In this document: one piece after another, positions 1-9,415 of the stretch
How the letters are laid out: every line of letters begins with the position of its first letter
Numbering within the stretch: position 1 is the stretch's first letter
NCBI GenBank assembly: GCA_030765045.1
Contig: CM060965.1
Location: forward strand, 149,630,874 to 149,694,873
Source: Tenodera sinensis
Taxonomy: Eukaryota > Arthropoda > Insecta > Mantodea > Mantidae
Reading direction: 5' to 3'
DNA: 64,000 nucleotides
The notes under the pieces: model-generated
What the model was told of the DNA's origin: nothing
Database searches by the model: none
Seen by the model: the letters and a program-made list of their open reading frames with translations, nothing else
Made by a program: the position numbers and the translations under genes

Positions 1-47
1 CTAGAGACCCCTTCCCCAAGCTACTCCCCACCAAAGCCCCCATTTAA

Positions 48-1145
48 ACACAGACACAGAAGAAACACACCACCCAGCCCACCATTCCCACCCCCACTCC
101 CGCCCCAAGCACATCCAACAACGCAGCAAAAGCATCAGACAACCAGAAACCACCAAGAATAATAATCCCTGACGTCCAACACACGGTAAAGGTCCTCCGC
201 ATCCTGCGTGGCTCCCTTCCTGCCGGCACATATAAATTGCAGACGACGAGGGACTGCCTTAAGCTCTTCCTCCAACGGAAGCAGGACGCGAACCCGACAA
301 TCCAGCTCCTGAAGGACGCCGGAGTAGAAAACTACAGTTTTACTCCACGTGGGCACCAACCTCTTCGCTACGTAATCAAACGTCTTCCAGCTGACTTAGA
401 GGAAGATTACGTGAAAGAGGACCTGGTCCTAAAAGGCTATACCGGCGTCCAAGTACGACAGATGATTTCACGTGGGAGGCCTCTGCCAAATTTTCAGGTT
501 AGTCTTGACAGGACCACCGAAAACCAAAAACTTCTACAGGAACGAGAGGTGTGCCATATGATGGTCACCGTGGAGGTCCTGAAAACAAACCAAAACATAA
601 CGCAATGTTACAACTGCCAGCAGTTGGGGCACACTTTTAGGAACTGCAATATGACCTCCCGGTGTGTCCTTTGCGGTGACCTCCACCGCCTGGCTGATTG
701 CCCGAAAAAGGCCCAGCAGGGCGTTGTACCCCACTGTGCTAATTGTGGGGAAACGCATCCTGCCAGCTACAGGGGGTGTGAGACGTTTCGCAACGAACGT
801 CACCGCCGTCAACTGGCATCCATAGCCAGGAGTTCTCCCAGTGCTCAGCCAGGGCCAAAACCCATCATACACCCGGCCCTGGTTCAAACAGGTATCTCCT
901 ATGCGGGAACTACCGGAGGGCAAAACGCACCAGTGCCACCACAGAATGGTTCCCCTCCACTACCCCAACAGGCGCCCACGGGTGACCTGAGTGAGATAAA
1001 AGATATATTAAACATGTTCAGAGACCTAAATTTACCATCACTATTGATGAAGGCGCAGCCTTTCCTGGCCAAATTCAAAAGCTGCAGCAACACTTGGGAG
1101 AAAATAGAGACCATCATATGTCTCCTCTCAGCCCTTTTAGAATAA
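48..1145 (+). CDS. LINE A ORF1, gag-like nucleic-acid-binding protein (5' incomplete)
   Basis: This is the nucleocapsid-like ORF1 protein, which in Jockey-type LINEs coats the element RNA. The frame is open from 48 to the TAA at 1143-1145 but has no ATG before about 558. The TTG at 237 is not a credible eukaryotic start, so the N-terminus is missing. A proline-rich stretch lies in another frame over about 1-160, which suggests a frameshift between 48 and 160. An N-terminal RRM-like/PRE region (around KVLRILRGSLPAGTYKL) precedes three zinc knuckles: CX2CX4HX4C near 606-647, CX2CX3HX4C near 663-701 and CX2CX3HX6C near 735-780. This triplet is the Jockey/I gag arrangement. The C-terminal ~90 residues are P/Q-rich then helical. 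It directly adjoins ORF2, in the same frame. Confidence 0.9.
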   Translation, partial: TQTQKKHTTQPTIPTPTPAPSTSNNAAKASDNQKPPRIIIPDVQHTVKVLRILRGSLPAGTYKLQTTRDCLKLFLQRKQDANPTIQLLKDAGVENYSFTPRGHQPLRYVIKRLPADLEEDYVKEDLVLKGYTGVQVRQMISRGRPLPNFQVSLDRTTENQKLLQEREVCHMMVTVEVLKTNQNITQCYNCQQLGHTFRNCNMTSRCVLCGDLHRLADCPKKAQQGVVPHCANCGETHPASYRGCETFRNERHRRQLASIARSSPSAQPGPKPIIHPALVQTGISYAGTTGGQNAPVPPQNGSPPLPQQAPTGDLSEIKDILNMFRDLNLPSLLMKAQPFLAKFKSCSNTWEKIETIICLLSALLE

Positions 1146-3827
1146 ATGGCCCACGTAAGGGGAGGCACAACTTTAACTCGCGCACTACTGTGGAATGCAG
1201 ATGGCATCCACAGGAAGCAACACGAACTTGAAAACTACCTACGGCGTAACAAAATTGACGTCGCATTCATCTGCGAAACAAAATTAAAGCACGAGCACAC
1301 TTTTAAGCTCCAGGGGTACCAAATCTTTCGGAACGACAGAATTGGCAGACAAGGGGGAGGGACTGCTATTTTGCTTAGAAATACTATTGCTCATGCTTCT
1401 GTTACGTTGCCTGTAATGGCAGCGTTAGAGTGCACAGCACTTAAAACACGTGTAAATAGTAAAACGGTTATGCTGGTAGCACTTTATCGGCCCCCTAACT
1501 CCCCAGACTTTACACAAGACCTCGAGCAGATCCTCGCTTTAGAGGAGCACGTTATAATTGCAGGAGATTTCAATGCCCGGCACCCCTGGTGGTTTTCACG
1601 CCGGGCAAACGCGGCGGGAAATCTCCTGGTTGAATTTATAACTGATAATGATGACATTGAGGTACATCTTCCCCCAGAACCCACTTTTTGGCATCGATCA
1701 GGGCACTTTGACGCTGAGATTTTGGACATCGTACTAACAAAAAATGCGACACTGTTAAATAACTTTACTGTTTATCACAACCTGGACTCCGACCATCTTC
1801 CTGTGCATTTCGACATACAGGGTGGCATTTCAGCCAGTGCCTCTGGCCCTCAAAGTAGAGCTGAGACCGACTGGAATAAGTTCACCATTGAAATGCACGG
1901 GATGGCGCAACCCAGACTGTCATACTATAGCGAGGCAGACATAGATGTCGCCATTGAAAACTTTACTGCCTCGCTACACACAGCCAAGAGAAATGCTACC
2001 ACATACACCACAAGACCACCCGGTTTTTGCACGTACCCCGAGGTAGAGCAACTCATTGCGCGGAGACGACGCTTGACAAAACTGTGGCGATACACCCGTC
2101 AGCCTGAATATAAAGTGCTAGCAAAATGGCTACGCAACATCATTCGGCAACAAATTAAAATCAATAGAACTGAACAATGGGAAAACAAAATGCTGAGTAC
2201 CACACATTCGGACTCTTCTTTGTGGAAATTACTCAAGGCTTTCAAAGTTTCCACGAGCGTCAACTCCGCAACTGAGGCGCTGCACACACAAAGCGGCTTG
2301 CACTTCTCCGCAGAGGAGAAAGCCGAGGTCTTCGCTGACTGTCTCCAAGACAGATTCACCGAAAACCCAGTGACCAACTGTGAAATAGAACGGGAGGTCC
2401 AGGCATGGGTACAAACCTGGGTGGCGCAGAAGCAAGAGCAACAACTACCCACCATAACACTGCAGGAAATTTACAAGCTAATTAGGAAATTGCCTAATGG
2501 GAAAGCTGCCGGTCCAGACAAAGTGACTAATGAGGAACTTAAGCATCTTCCGAGAAAAGCTCTGGTGCAACTAACAAAGATATTTAACGCCTGTTTGCAG
2601 CAAGGCTATTTCCCCTCTACTTGGAAACGAGCTAAGGTTATCATGCTCCCAAAGCAAGGGAAAAGCACCAGACAACCGCAAAACTACCGTCCCATTAGTC
2701 TTTTGTCTACTATTGGTAAACTGCTCGAAAAATGTATCCTTTCTCGACTTCAAAAACAAGTCTCGGCAACACATGAACTCTTAAATTCACAGTTTGGCTT
2801 TAGAAAAGGACATTCCACTGAACTACAGCTCCTCAGACTAACTGATGACGTAACAGAGCAATTTAACAATGGGGCTTCAACGTTGGCGCTATTTCTGGAC
2901 GTAGAAGCTGCATTTGACCGGTGCTGGCACAATGGCCTTATTTATAAACTGCACCACAATTTCCCGGCTCTTCAAAATTATCTATACTTGCTGCACAATT
3001 TTCTAGAAAATCGGCAGTTTTACGTCCAAGTGGGCCGCTCCTCCTCACGGGAGCGAGTGATGCGGGCTGGCGTCCCACAAGGGGCAGTAATGTCCCCTTT
3101 TCTGTATATATTGTTCACCAATGATTTCCCAGTGGACGCCAGATGCAAGGTCGCCATGTATGCTGACGACACTGCAATATACAACCACCATAGAAATCCA
3201 CGTTTCGGCCTTGCAGAAATGCAACGTTATGTGAACAACTTCCTCTCATGGCAACATGACTGGAAAATCAAAATTAATCCCGACAAATGCCAGCTGATTC
3301 ATTTTTCTAAGCGGCGTCACACTTTGGCAACGGACCTAACGGTCGGTGGTCAAATATTGCACTGCCGTCAGCAAGTTAAATACTTAGGTGTCACCTTGGA
3401 CCGCACAATGTGTTGGTCCACCCACATAAAAAATAGCGCCAATAAAGGCAGACAGCGGCTAAAGTTGTGCGCCCCCATCTTCCGTAGTAAACAGTTGCGA
3501 CTAAAGTCAAAACTTATACTATATAGGTCATTTATTCTCTCGGTGGGCCTGTATGCATGTGTGGCCTGGGCTAATGTCTCCAAAACTGCCCTCAAACAAC
3601 TCCAAACCCTCCAAAACCTCTCCCTCCGGAAAATCCTCTCTGCACCCATCCTAACCACTAACCGAACCCTTCACCAGGAAACCCAGATCCTAACCATTCC
3701 CGAGGCAATAGCGAAAAGAGCCACTGCCGCGTGGGCGCGCATCAGAAACCATGACAATTACGTGGTTGCCAATATTGGCAAAGGTGAGCCGAAGCATCGG
3801 AAACACACTAGAATTAAGATGTTTTAG
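1146..3827 (+). CDS. LINE A ORF2: AP endonuclease plus reverse transcriptase, intact
   Basis: This 893-residue polyprotein nicks target DNA and reverse-transcribes the element RNA from the nick. The N-terminal exonuclease-endonuclease-phosphatase domain (about 12-225) shows N17 in WNADG, E44 in CETK, D141 and N143 in GDFNA, and D216/H217 in SDHLPV. The reverse transcriptase starts near 450 (GKAAGPD), continues through RPISLL (~515) and FLDVEAAFD (~582), and has the catalytic YADD box at about 672-675. A thumb and C-terminal tail follow. All expected catalytic residues are present and there is no internal stop or frameshift. Length is normal for Jockey-clade ORF2 (about 900). The ATG sits immediately after the ORF1 TAA (TAAATG) and in the same frame, so reinitiation or stop read-through could express it. 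No RNase H domain is seen. Confidence 0.96.
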   Translation: MAHVRGGTTLTRALLWNADGIHRKQHELENYLRRNKIDVAFICETKLKHEHTFKLQGYQIFRNDRIGRQGGGTAILLRNTIAHASVTLPVMAALECTALKTRVNSKTVMLVALYRPPNSPDFTQDLEQILALEEHVIIAGDFNARHPWWFSRRANAAGNLLVEFITDNDDIEVHLPPEPTFWHRSGHFDAEILDIVLTKNATLLNNFTVYHNLDSDHLPVHFDIQGGISASASGPQSRAETDWNKFTIEMHGMAQPRLSYYSEADIDVAIENFTASLHTAKRNATTYTTRPPGFCTYPEVEQLIARRRRLTKLWRYTRQPEYKVLAKWLRNIIRQQIKINRTEQWENKMLSTTHSDSSLWKLLKAFKVSTSVNSATEALHTQSGLHFSAEEKAEVFADCLQDRFTENPVTNCEIEREVQAWVQTWVAQKQEQQLPTITLQEIYKLIRKLPNGKAAGPDKVTNEELKHLPRKALVQLTKIFNACLQQGYFPSTWKRAKVIMLPKQGKSTRQPQNYRPISLLSTIGKLLEKCILSRLQKQVSATHELLNSQFGFRKGHSTELQLLRLTDDVTEQFNNGASTLALFLDVEAAFDRCWHNGLIYKLHHNFPALQNYLYLLHNFLENRQFYVQVGRSSSRERVMRAGVPQGAVMSPFLYILFTNDFPVDARCKVAMYADDTAIYNHHRNPRFGLAEMQRYVNNFLSWQHDWKIKINPDKCQLIHFSKRRHTLATDLTVGGQILHCRQQVKYLGVTLDRTMCWSTHIKNSANKGRQRLKLCAPIFRSKQLRLKSKLILYRSFILSVGLYACVAWANVSKTALKQLQTLQNLSLRKILSAPILTTNRTLHQETQILTIPEAIAKRATAAWARIRNHDNYVVANIGKGEPKHRKHTRIKMF

Positions 3828-4016
3828 ACGTCGTTCGGCTCACCGACTGGTGTGCGTCCGCGCAAAAAAGGGCCCTAGGCCGCACACACGTTACCTCAGA
3901 GGCCTACATCCCAGGGAACCAGTCAGGAGCTGCAACCTGGTCCGCCCAGGAAAACTGCGGAAAAAACTGTACATAGTAAAGTGTATATAGTGCAGTGTGT
4001 GTAAATATGTATATAC

Positions 4017-4060
<44 letters not shown>

Positions 4061-4354
4061 GATGGGACATATGTGTGGTATGCCCAGGAGTGAGTGTGTT
4101 TATATCCGTGTATATAAATTAAAAAAAAAAACTATCAAAAACTGACAAAAAAAAACTGAGAATACGCCCAAAAACTGTTCTCGGTGGGCTAAGGCTGCCC
4201 ACTGTATGGGTTTTTTAAAAGATAAAGCAAACCCGAATTCACAATTATTGTAAAATTATAATTAATATTAATTTTGGCCTGTAAGCCGGGCCCCTTTGTA
4301 CCGGCACCAGGCAAATGTCTTAGTTAATAAAATAAGTTGAAGTTGAAGTTGAAG
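3828..4354 (+). other. 3' UTR and tandem tail of LINE A
   Basis: This non-coding end of element A contains a (GT)n run at about 4018-4054, two short A-runs near 4121-4155, and a possible hairpin with GCCGG/CCGGC arms near 4286-4306. It ends with AATAAA at 4326-4331 and the AGTTGA tail at 4335-4354. Short-repeat tails in place of poly(A) are known in I-factor and other LINE groups. Confidence 0.8.
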
Positions 4355-4355
4355 A

Positions 4356-5456
4356 CGCATCTTAGAGGAAAAAGGCCTCCTACCGGAACATCAGTTTGGT
4401 TTTCGTTCTGACCATTCCACAACCGAGCAACTACTGCGAGTAGCCGAAAAGGCCTCCCTGGCTTACCAGGAAAGGGCCAAAACGGTGGCAGTATTGCTTG
4501 ACGTGGAAAAGGCGTTCTCTACCACCTGGCATGAAGGGCTTGTCTACAAGCTCATACAGCACGAAATCCCCCCTCCATATATTTACTTGGTGGCTAGTTT
4601 CCTACAGGAACGTAGCTTCCGAGTGAAGGTGGAGGGATCATTTTCCCGAGAAAGGCCCATTGGCGCAGGAGTTCCCGAGGGCAGTGTACTGTCACCGGCA
4701 CTCTTTAATGCTTACATGGCCGATCTCCCCACGCACCCCAACACTCACATCTGTCAGTATGCGGACGATCTCATGATCTTCGCAACAAACAAGAACCCGC
4801 GCTACAGCTACCGTCAAGTACAAGCCCACCTCTGTGCCATCAGTAGATGGTGGGAGAACTGGCGCATGTCTATCAACCCGGAGAAAAGCTCTGCGATTCT
4901 CCTGGCCAACACGCTGGCAAACCGGCTCCCGCAGGACCTCGTGCTTCGGCGCCGTCGGATCCCCTGGGTCACTACGGCGAAGTATCTCGGGGTCACGTTG
5001 GACCGGCGGCTAACGTATAGGCATCACGTCAGGGGCAAAGTACTACAAGGTCACGCAGCTCTACGGCAGTTGTATCCCATCCTCAGCTCCAAAACCATGC
5101 CCATTCGCCTGAAACTCCAACTGTATCGTGCGATCATCCCGCCTCTGGTCTCGTACGGATGCGAGATCTGGGGAGTGGTGGCAAAGTCCACCTTCATCAG
5201 ACTCCAGACGTTGCAGAATCGGGCATTAAGGATGATCTATGACACTGGTTGGAGATTTCCTGCCCACATCCTTCACGAACATTCCGGCATCCCGTACATT
5301 GTCGACGTGATTAAAACCCGCGCTCGAACAATGTACAACAAACTCCAGAACCACCCTAATCCACTGGTGAACACTCTGGGACAATATGACCAGAGAGAGC
5401 CTCGCCGACTACCATCTAAAAAATTGCCGAAGGACATCTTAAGTCCAACGGGCTAA
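4356..5456 (+). pseudogene. LINE family B copy 1 (B1): partial reverse transcriptase
   Basis: The frame is open from 4356 to the TAA at 5454-5456 and encodes the reverse transcriptase from the LLPEHQFGF motif onward. LDVEKAF is near 4497, YADD at 4758-4769 and the thumb follows. The endonuclease and the first RT motifs are missing because the sequence starts abruptly at the tail of LINE A. Nucleotide and protein identity to B2 (7790-8883) is very high, so this is the same family. No internal stop is present in the piece that remains. The product would lack priming and endonuclease activity. It is followed by the family's conserved 3' block. Confidence 0.92.
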
Positions 5457-5838
5457 TTTTCGAAAATGGGAAAGGCAAAATGAATATCTGTACTTAAAAC
5501 AGAGTAAAACGCCTAACTCAGATCACCTCTCAGTGAGTGACTGACGGCCAGAACCAGGAGGAGATTAGCGCGTCACCTGATTGACTAACCAGCCAATCAG
5601 CATGTATGGGCGGTGCCCGTTCATGGACCAATCCCTACCAACATCCATCTTGCCCCTACAAATACCCCTGATCCCAAACATTCCCAGAGTTTAAATCCCT
5701 ATAGACCAAAACACCATACTATCGCGCAGGTAAAGCCGTATAACGGCTAGGTACTGCGGTAAAGACACTTCGGGTGGGCGAATAAGCTTCCCCACTCGAC
5801 TCGAACTGCCTCTGGAGCCTCTGGAGCCTCGACGCATC
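5457..5838 (+). other. Conserved 3' block of LINE B1 (promoter-like motifs and hairpin)
   Basis: This block aligns along its whole length with 8884-9240 after B2; both lose similarity right after the shared TCGACGCATC. It holds CCAAT boxes (5593-5597 and 5628-5632), a TATA-like CTACAAATA near 5656, and TTCCCAG about 25-30 bases downstream. A very well conserved core lies at about 5722-5766. Near the end CTGGAGCCT is repeated twice. It may be the true 3' UTR, or a 3' UTR fused to the 5' UTR of the next copy. Confidence 0.75.
5725..5758 (+). promoter_or_regulatory. Two-tier stem-loop conserved in both family B copies
   Basis: The outer stem is CGCAG (5725-5729) with CTGCG (5754-5758). The inner stem is GCCGT (5735-5739) with ACGGC (5743-5747), closing a 3-base loop ATA. 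The second copy at 9128-9161 keeps every paired base and differs only in the loop (ATG). The flanks have diverged much more. This could be an RT-recognition or translational-control structure; the function is inferred. Confidence 0.6.
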
Positions 5839-6174
5839 ACACCAGCACCCACAGCTCAAGCTGCGTCAAGCACTCAGCAAGCGGCAGAGCCCGCCAATGC
5901 TAGCCCGTCCCAGCGGACTGGCCCAACCAACCCCGAGGCAGCAGTGCCTCTACAAACCATCCCGGAACCAACCTTAGGGGACACATTCGCTTCCGAGGAG
6001 ATGGCTCAATTCATCGAGTTGGCAACCTGGTTTGCCGACTTAGTTCAGCGTTCCCTCCCAATACTACGACGCTGCAGGGAAACCTTCAACAAACCCAGGA
6101 TTTCCGCTGTGAAGAAGCACCTTGCGGTGCTTCAAACGGCTAAGGAACTCTACTCTAACTCCATGAGCTCTTAA
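5839..6174 (+). pseudogene. LINE B2 ORF1, C-terminal gag remnant
   Basis: A reading frame rich in P, A, Q, S and T is open from about 5782, through the B1/B2 junction, to the TAA at 6172-6174. It ends in a helical segment (around FIELATWFADL). The zinc knuckles expected in a Jockey-type ORF1 are absent, so only the C-terminal part of gag survives. The stop overlaps the ORF2 start as TAATG, the arrangement shown in the silkworm LINE SART1 to allow termination-reinitiation. An ATG-initiated version is not available; the GTG at 5944 is unlikely to be a start. Confidence 0.7.
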
Positions 6175-8883
6175 TGGCGCATAGAACTGTGCGTTCATTT
6201 AGAGCTGCGTTCTGGAACGCAAATGGGGTTAGGGACCAGAGACCTGGACTGCTGGAGTTCGTGGACAGTCATGGGATTGATATCCTGATGGTCTGTGAAA
6301 CGCACTTGCACGCTGGTGTACAGTTTAACCTGCCAAGTTACGCCGCTCATCGATCTGATCGGGTCGGCCGACAGGGCGGTGGTACTGCCATTTTCATAAA
6401 GAACCATCTCACCCACACTCCTGTTACCATTCCTCCGCTACAACACCTGGAAGCAACCGCCATAAGGCTCTCCTTGGGCGGGAACGATCTGGTGCTTGTG
6501 GTGGTATACGACCCGCCGGATGGGCACTTCTATGAAGCGGACATCACGGCACTCCTGAACCTACACCACAGGGTTTGCATTGCAGGCGACTTCAACGCAA
6601 AACACCCAAGCTGGCACAGCCGCACCCAGAACGTTAAGGGCCGGGGACTGTACCGTCTCATTAGCGGGAACCCCGCCCTTCACGCGCACGGGCCGAGAGG
6701 TCCAACCCACTTCCCGGCACACGGCGCCGCGGATGTCATCGATTTCATGATCACCAAAAACATACCATTTCACTTGGACCTCTCTGTGATTAACGATCTG
6801 GACTCCGACCACAACCCTGTTGTGGTGGATGCAGACGTTAATCTTACTGCCCTGGGAGTGCCGGACTGGGTGGATGAAGTCGACTCGGATGCAGCCGTCC
6901 TAGCCCTTCAAAACTCTGTGGAAGCAAATCCTCGAATAGACTCGATAGAGGCTCTCGAGGAGGCAGCCACGGAGTTTTCTACCTCCGTCCTAAACGCGGT
7001 GCGTGCTCACACGCATCGCATTCCTACCGAAGTACCAAACCCGACATCTATCCCTGTCCCACTTAAACGCCTCATTCAAGCAAAGAATGCTGTCAGACGG
7101 CTATGGCAGAGATTCCCACATCCTAGGATAGGAGTAATACACCAGAGGTTCAAATCCCTGGTGAGACGACTCCTAAGAAAACATAGGCAAGAAGCTTGGG
7201 ACGAAACAATGCGTCACGTAAACCTCCAGGAGAGGAAACCATGGCGCATCGTCCGAGCCTTGAGGAAAGACAAATCTGCACACCAGCATCCAGTGCACAG
7301 CCCTCGGGGAAGACTTGTCTTTGAACCGAGGGAAAAAGCAGAGGCACTAGCAGACTATTTGGAAACTCAATTCCAGCCTAGGGTAGATCCTCAGAACGAT
7401 GACCACACTGACCTCGTGGAACAAGCGGTAGAAGACTTCTTAGAAGTCCGACCCGCGGGCCACGAGGAGTTCCACATCCCGGTAGTTACCCCTCGCGAGG
7501 TAACTAACACCATCCGGCACCTAAAACCTAGAAAAGCCCCTGGGCAGGACCGGGTAACAGCGGAAATGCTCCAGCACCTACCCCTAGAGCCGTGATGCAC
7601 TTGACCCGCATTTACAACGCATGCCTCAGCATGCGTCACTTTCCGGCTGTCTGGAAACAGGCGCGCGTGGTGTGCGTTTTGAAGCGGGGAAAGAATCCGG
7701 TTTTTCCATCTAGTTACCGTTCCATCAGCCTCCTACCAGTTGCCTCGAAAGTTTTCGAGAAACTGTTCCTGTCCCGCCTCGGACCTCTTTTTGAGGAAAA
7801 AGGTCTTCTACCGGAACACCAGTTTGGTTTTCGTTCTGGTCATTCCACGACTGAGCAACTACTGCGTGTAGCCGAGAAAGCTTCCCTGGCTTACCAGGAA
7901 AGGGCTAAAACGGTGGCAGTGTTGCTTGACGTGGAAAAGGCATTTTCTACCACTTGGTATGAGGGGCTTGTCTACAAGCTCATACTGCAGGAAATCCCCC
8001 CTACATACATTTACTTGGTGGCTAGTTTCCTACAGGAACATAGCTTCCGAGTGAAGGTGGAGGGATCATTTTCTGGAGAAAGGCCCATTGGCGCAGGAGT
8101 CCCCGAGGGCAGTGTACTGTCACGGCTCTTTTTGCAGCTTACATGGCCGATCTCCCGACGCACCCCAACACACACATCTGTCAGTATGCGGACGATCTCA
8201 TGATCTTCGCTACTAACAAGAACCCGCGCTACAGTTACCGACAAATACAAGCCCACCTCTGTGCCATCAGTAGATGGTGCGAGAACTGGCGTATGTCCAT
8301 TAACCCGGAGAAAAGCTCTGCGATTCTCCTGGCTAATACGATAGCCAACCGGCTCCCGCTGGACCTCGTGCTTCGGCGCCGTCGGATCCCCTGGGTCACT
8401 ACGGCGAAGTATCTCGGGGTCACGCTGGACCGGCGGCTGACGTATAGACATCACGTCAGGGGCAAAGTACTGCAAGGCCACGCTGCCCTTCGGCAGTTGT
8501 ACCCCATCCTCAGTTCCCAAACCATGCCCTTACGCCTGAAGCTTCGGCTGTATCGAGCGATCATCCCGCCTCTGGTCCTGTACGGATGCGAGATCTGGGG
8601 AGTGGTGGCCAGGACCACCTTCATCAGACTCCAGACGTTGCAGAACCGGGCATTAAGGATGATCTATGATACAGGCCGAAGATTTCCTGCCCATATCCTA
8701 CACGAACATTCCAGTATCCCGTACATTGTCGACGTGATCAAAACTCGCGCTCGAACAATGTACAATAAACTCCAGAACCACCCTAACCCTCTGGTGAATA
8801 CTCTGGGCCAATACGACCAGAGACAGCCGCGCCGACTACCATCCAAAAGATTGCCGAAGGACATCTTAAGTCCTGCGATCTAA
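6174..8883 (+). pseudogene. LINE B2 ORF2: endonuclease/reverse transcriptase with two frameshifts
   Basis: Three overlapping frames make up one ORF2 of about 900 codons: 6174-7595, 7592-8203 and 8143-8883. The endonuclease is complete, with N15 in WNANG, E42 in CETH, D139 and N141 in GDFNA, and D212/H213 in SDHNPV. The RT opens with KAPGQD near 7540. One base is missing near 7590, just after QHLPLE. A second break near 8125-8135 lies where B1 encodes LSPALF; B2 is about one base shorter there. YADD is at 8185-8196. Both breaks are point indels in otherwise well-kept sequence, so inactivation was recent relative to hAT and PLE relics nearby. Confidence 0.93.
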
Positions 8884-9240
8884 TCTTAAGATGGGAAAGG
8901 CGAAAACGCAATCTGTACTCAAAACAGAGAGAATCACCAGTTTCAGTTCAGCTCTCAGCGAGTGACTGACGGCCAGAACCCTGGTAGGGATTAGCGCGTA
9001 AATTCGCGCACAGCCCACTTGTGGACCAATCCCTGCCTACAATCCCTCCCGTTCCTATAAAAACCCCTGTTCCAACAAATTTTTCCCAGTGATAAACATG
9101 CCTGTAGTGACACCATGAAAACCATCGCGCAGGTAAAGCCGTATGACGGCTAGGTACTGCGGTAAAGACACTCGAGCGGGGGAGCAATCACCTCACCTCC
9201 GTTCGACTCGAACTCCGTCTGGCGTCTGGCGTCGACGCAT
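8884..9240 (+). other. Conserved 3' block of LINE B2
   Basis: This is the second copy of the block after B1. It has CCAAT at 9026-9030, a good TATA box TATAAAAA at 9056-9063, TTCCCAG about 30 bases on, and the two-tier hairpin (arms 9128-9132/9157-9161 and 9138-9142/9146-9150). Near its end GTCTGGC is doubled, at the same place where B1 doubles CTGGAGCCT. Similarity to B1 stops after TCGACGCATC. Confidence 0.75.
9056..9063 (+). promoter_or_regulatory. Putative Pol II promoter in LINE B 3' block
   Basis: TATAAAAA lies 26 bases after a CCAAT box and about 30 bases before TTCCCAG. The B1 copy keeps the CCAAT box and a weaker TATA-like sequence at the same spacing. A promoter at the 3' end of a LINE would resemble HeT-A; no activity can be shown from sequence. 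Confidence 0.4.
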
Positions 9241-9415
9241 CGCAGTGATACCTTCCACGAGGAGACTTCGACAACGCCACTGAGGATGTCTACCGCAGTT
9301 GTAGACGAAACGTCTGGAAGACAGATCTCCAGCAGACCACGGCATAACAGCCCGGAAGATATTTCTTTCTACAATTTACTTTGGAAGGTTGCGAGTTCCA
9401 TTTATACTGCAGGAC
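9241..9415 (+). mobile_element. Penelope-like element terminal fragment with hammerhead-like core
   Basis: The sequence shares a distinctive block (CCGCAG, ACGAAACGTCTGGA, CAGCA.ACCACG, AGCC.GGAAGA) with both arms of the palindrome at 17427-17670. CTGAGGA (9280-9286), a perfect 6-bp stem (9288-9293 with 9301-9306) and GAAAC (9307-9311) match a hammerhead ribozyme core. Such motifs are reported in Penelope-like retroelements. It is wedged between LINE B2 and a truncated hAT relic. Confidence 0.55.

Larger units (their letters stand above)
1..4354 (+). mobile_element. Jockey-like non-LTR retrotransposon, element A
   Basis: The order is ORF1 (gag-like, zinc knuckles), ORF2 (endonuclease plus reverse transcriptase) and a 3' UTR of about 530 bp that ends in a short tandem tail. 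The left side is cut by the window edge. The 3' UTR contains a (GT)n array, an AATAAA at 4326-4331 and about 3.3 copies of AGTTGA at 4335-4354 instead of a long poly(A). ORF2 is fully open, unlike the other LINEs here, so this is probably the youngest copy. The tail abuts the RT of a different family (B1). Either A landed inside B1, or B1 was 5'-truncated next to it. The upstream sequence needed to decide is outside the window. Confidence 0.93.

Noticed and set aside
1..359. Minus-strand and other frames over LINE A, including 44-229 and 135-359
   Set aside because: Shadows of the gag frame on the opposite strand.
4356..9240. Telomere of the chromosome
   Set aside because: Head-to-tail LINEs alone are not enough; there are no TTAGG repeats and the array stops after two partial copies.
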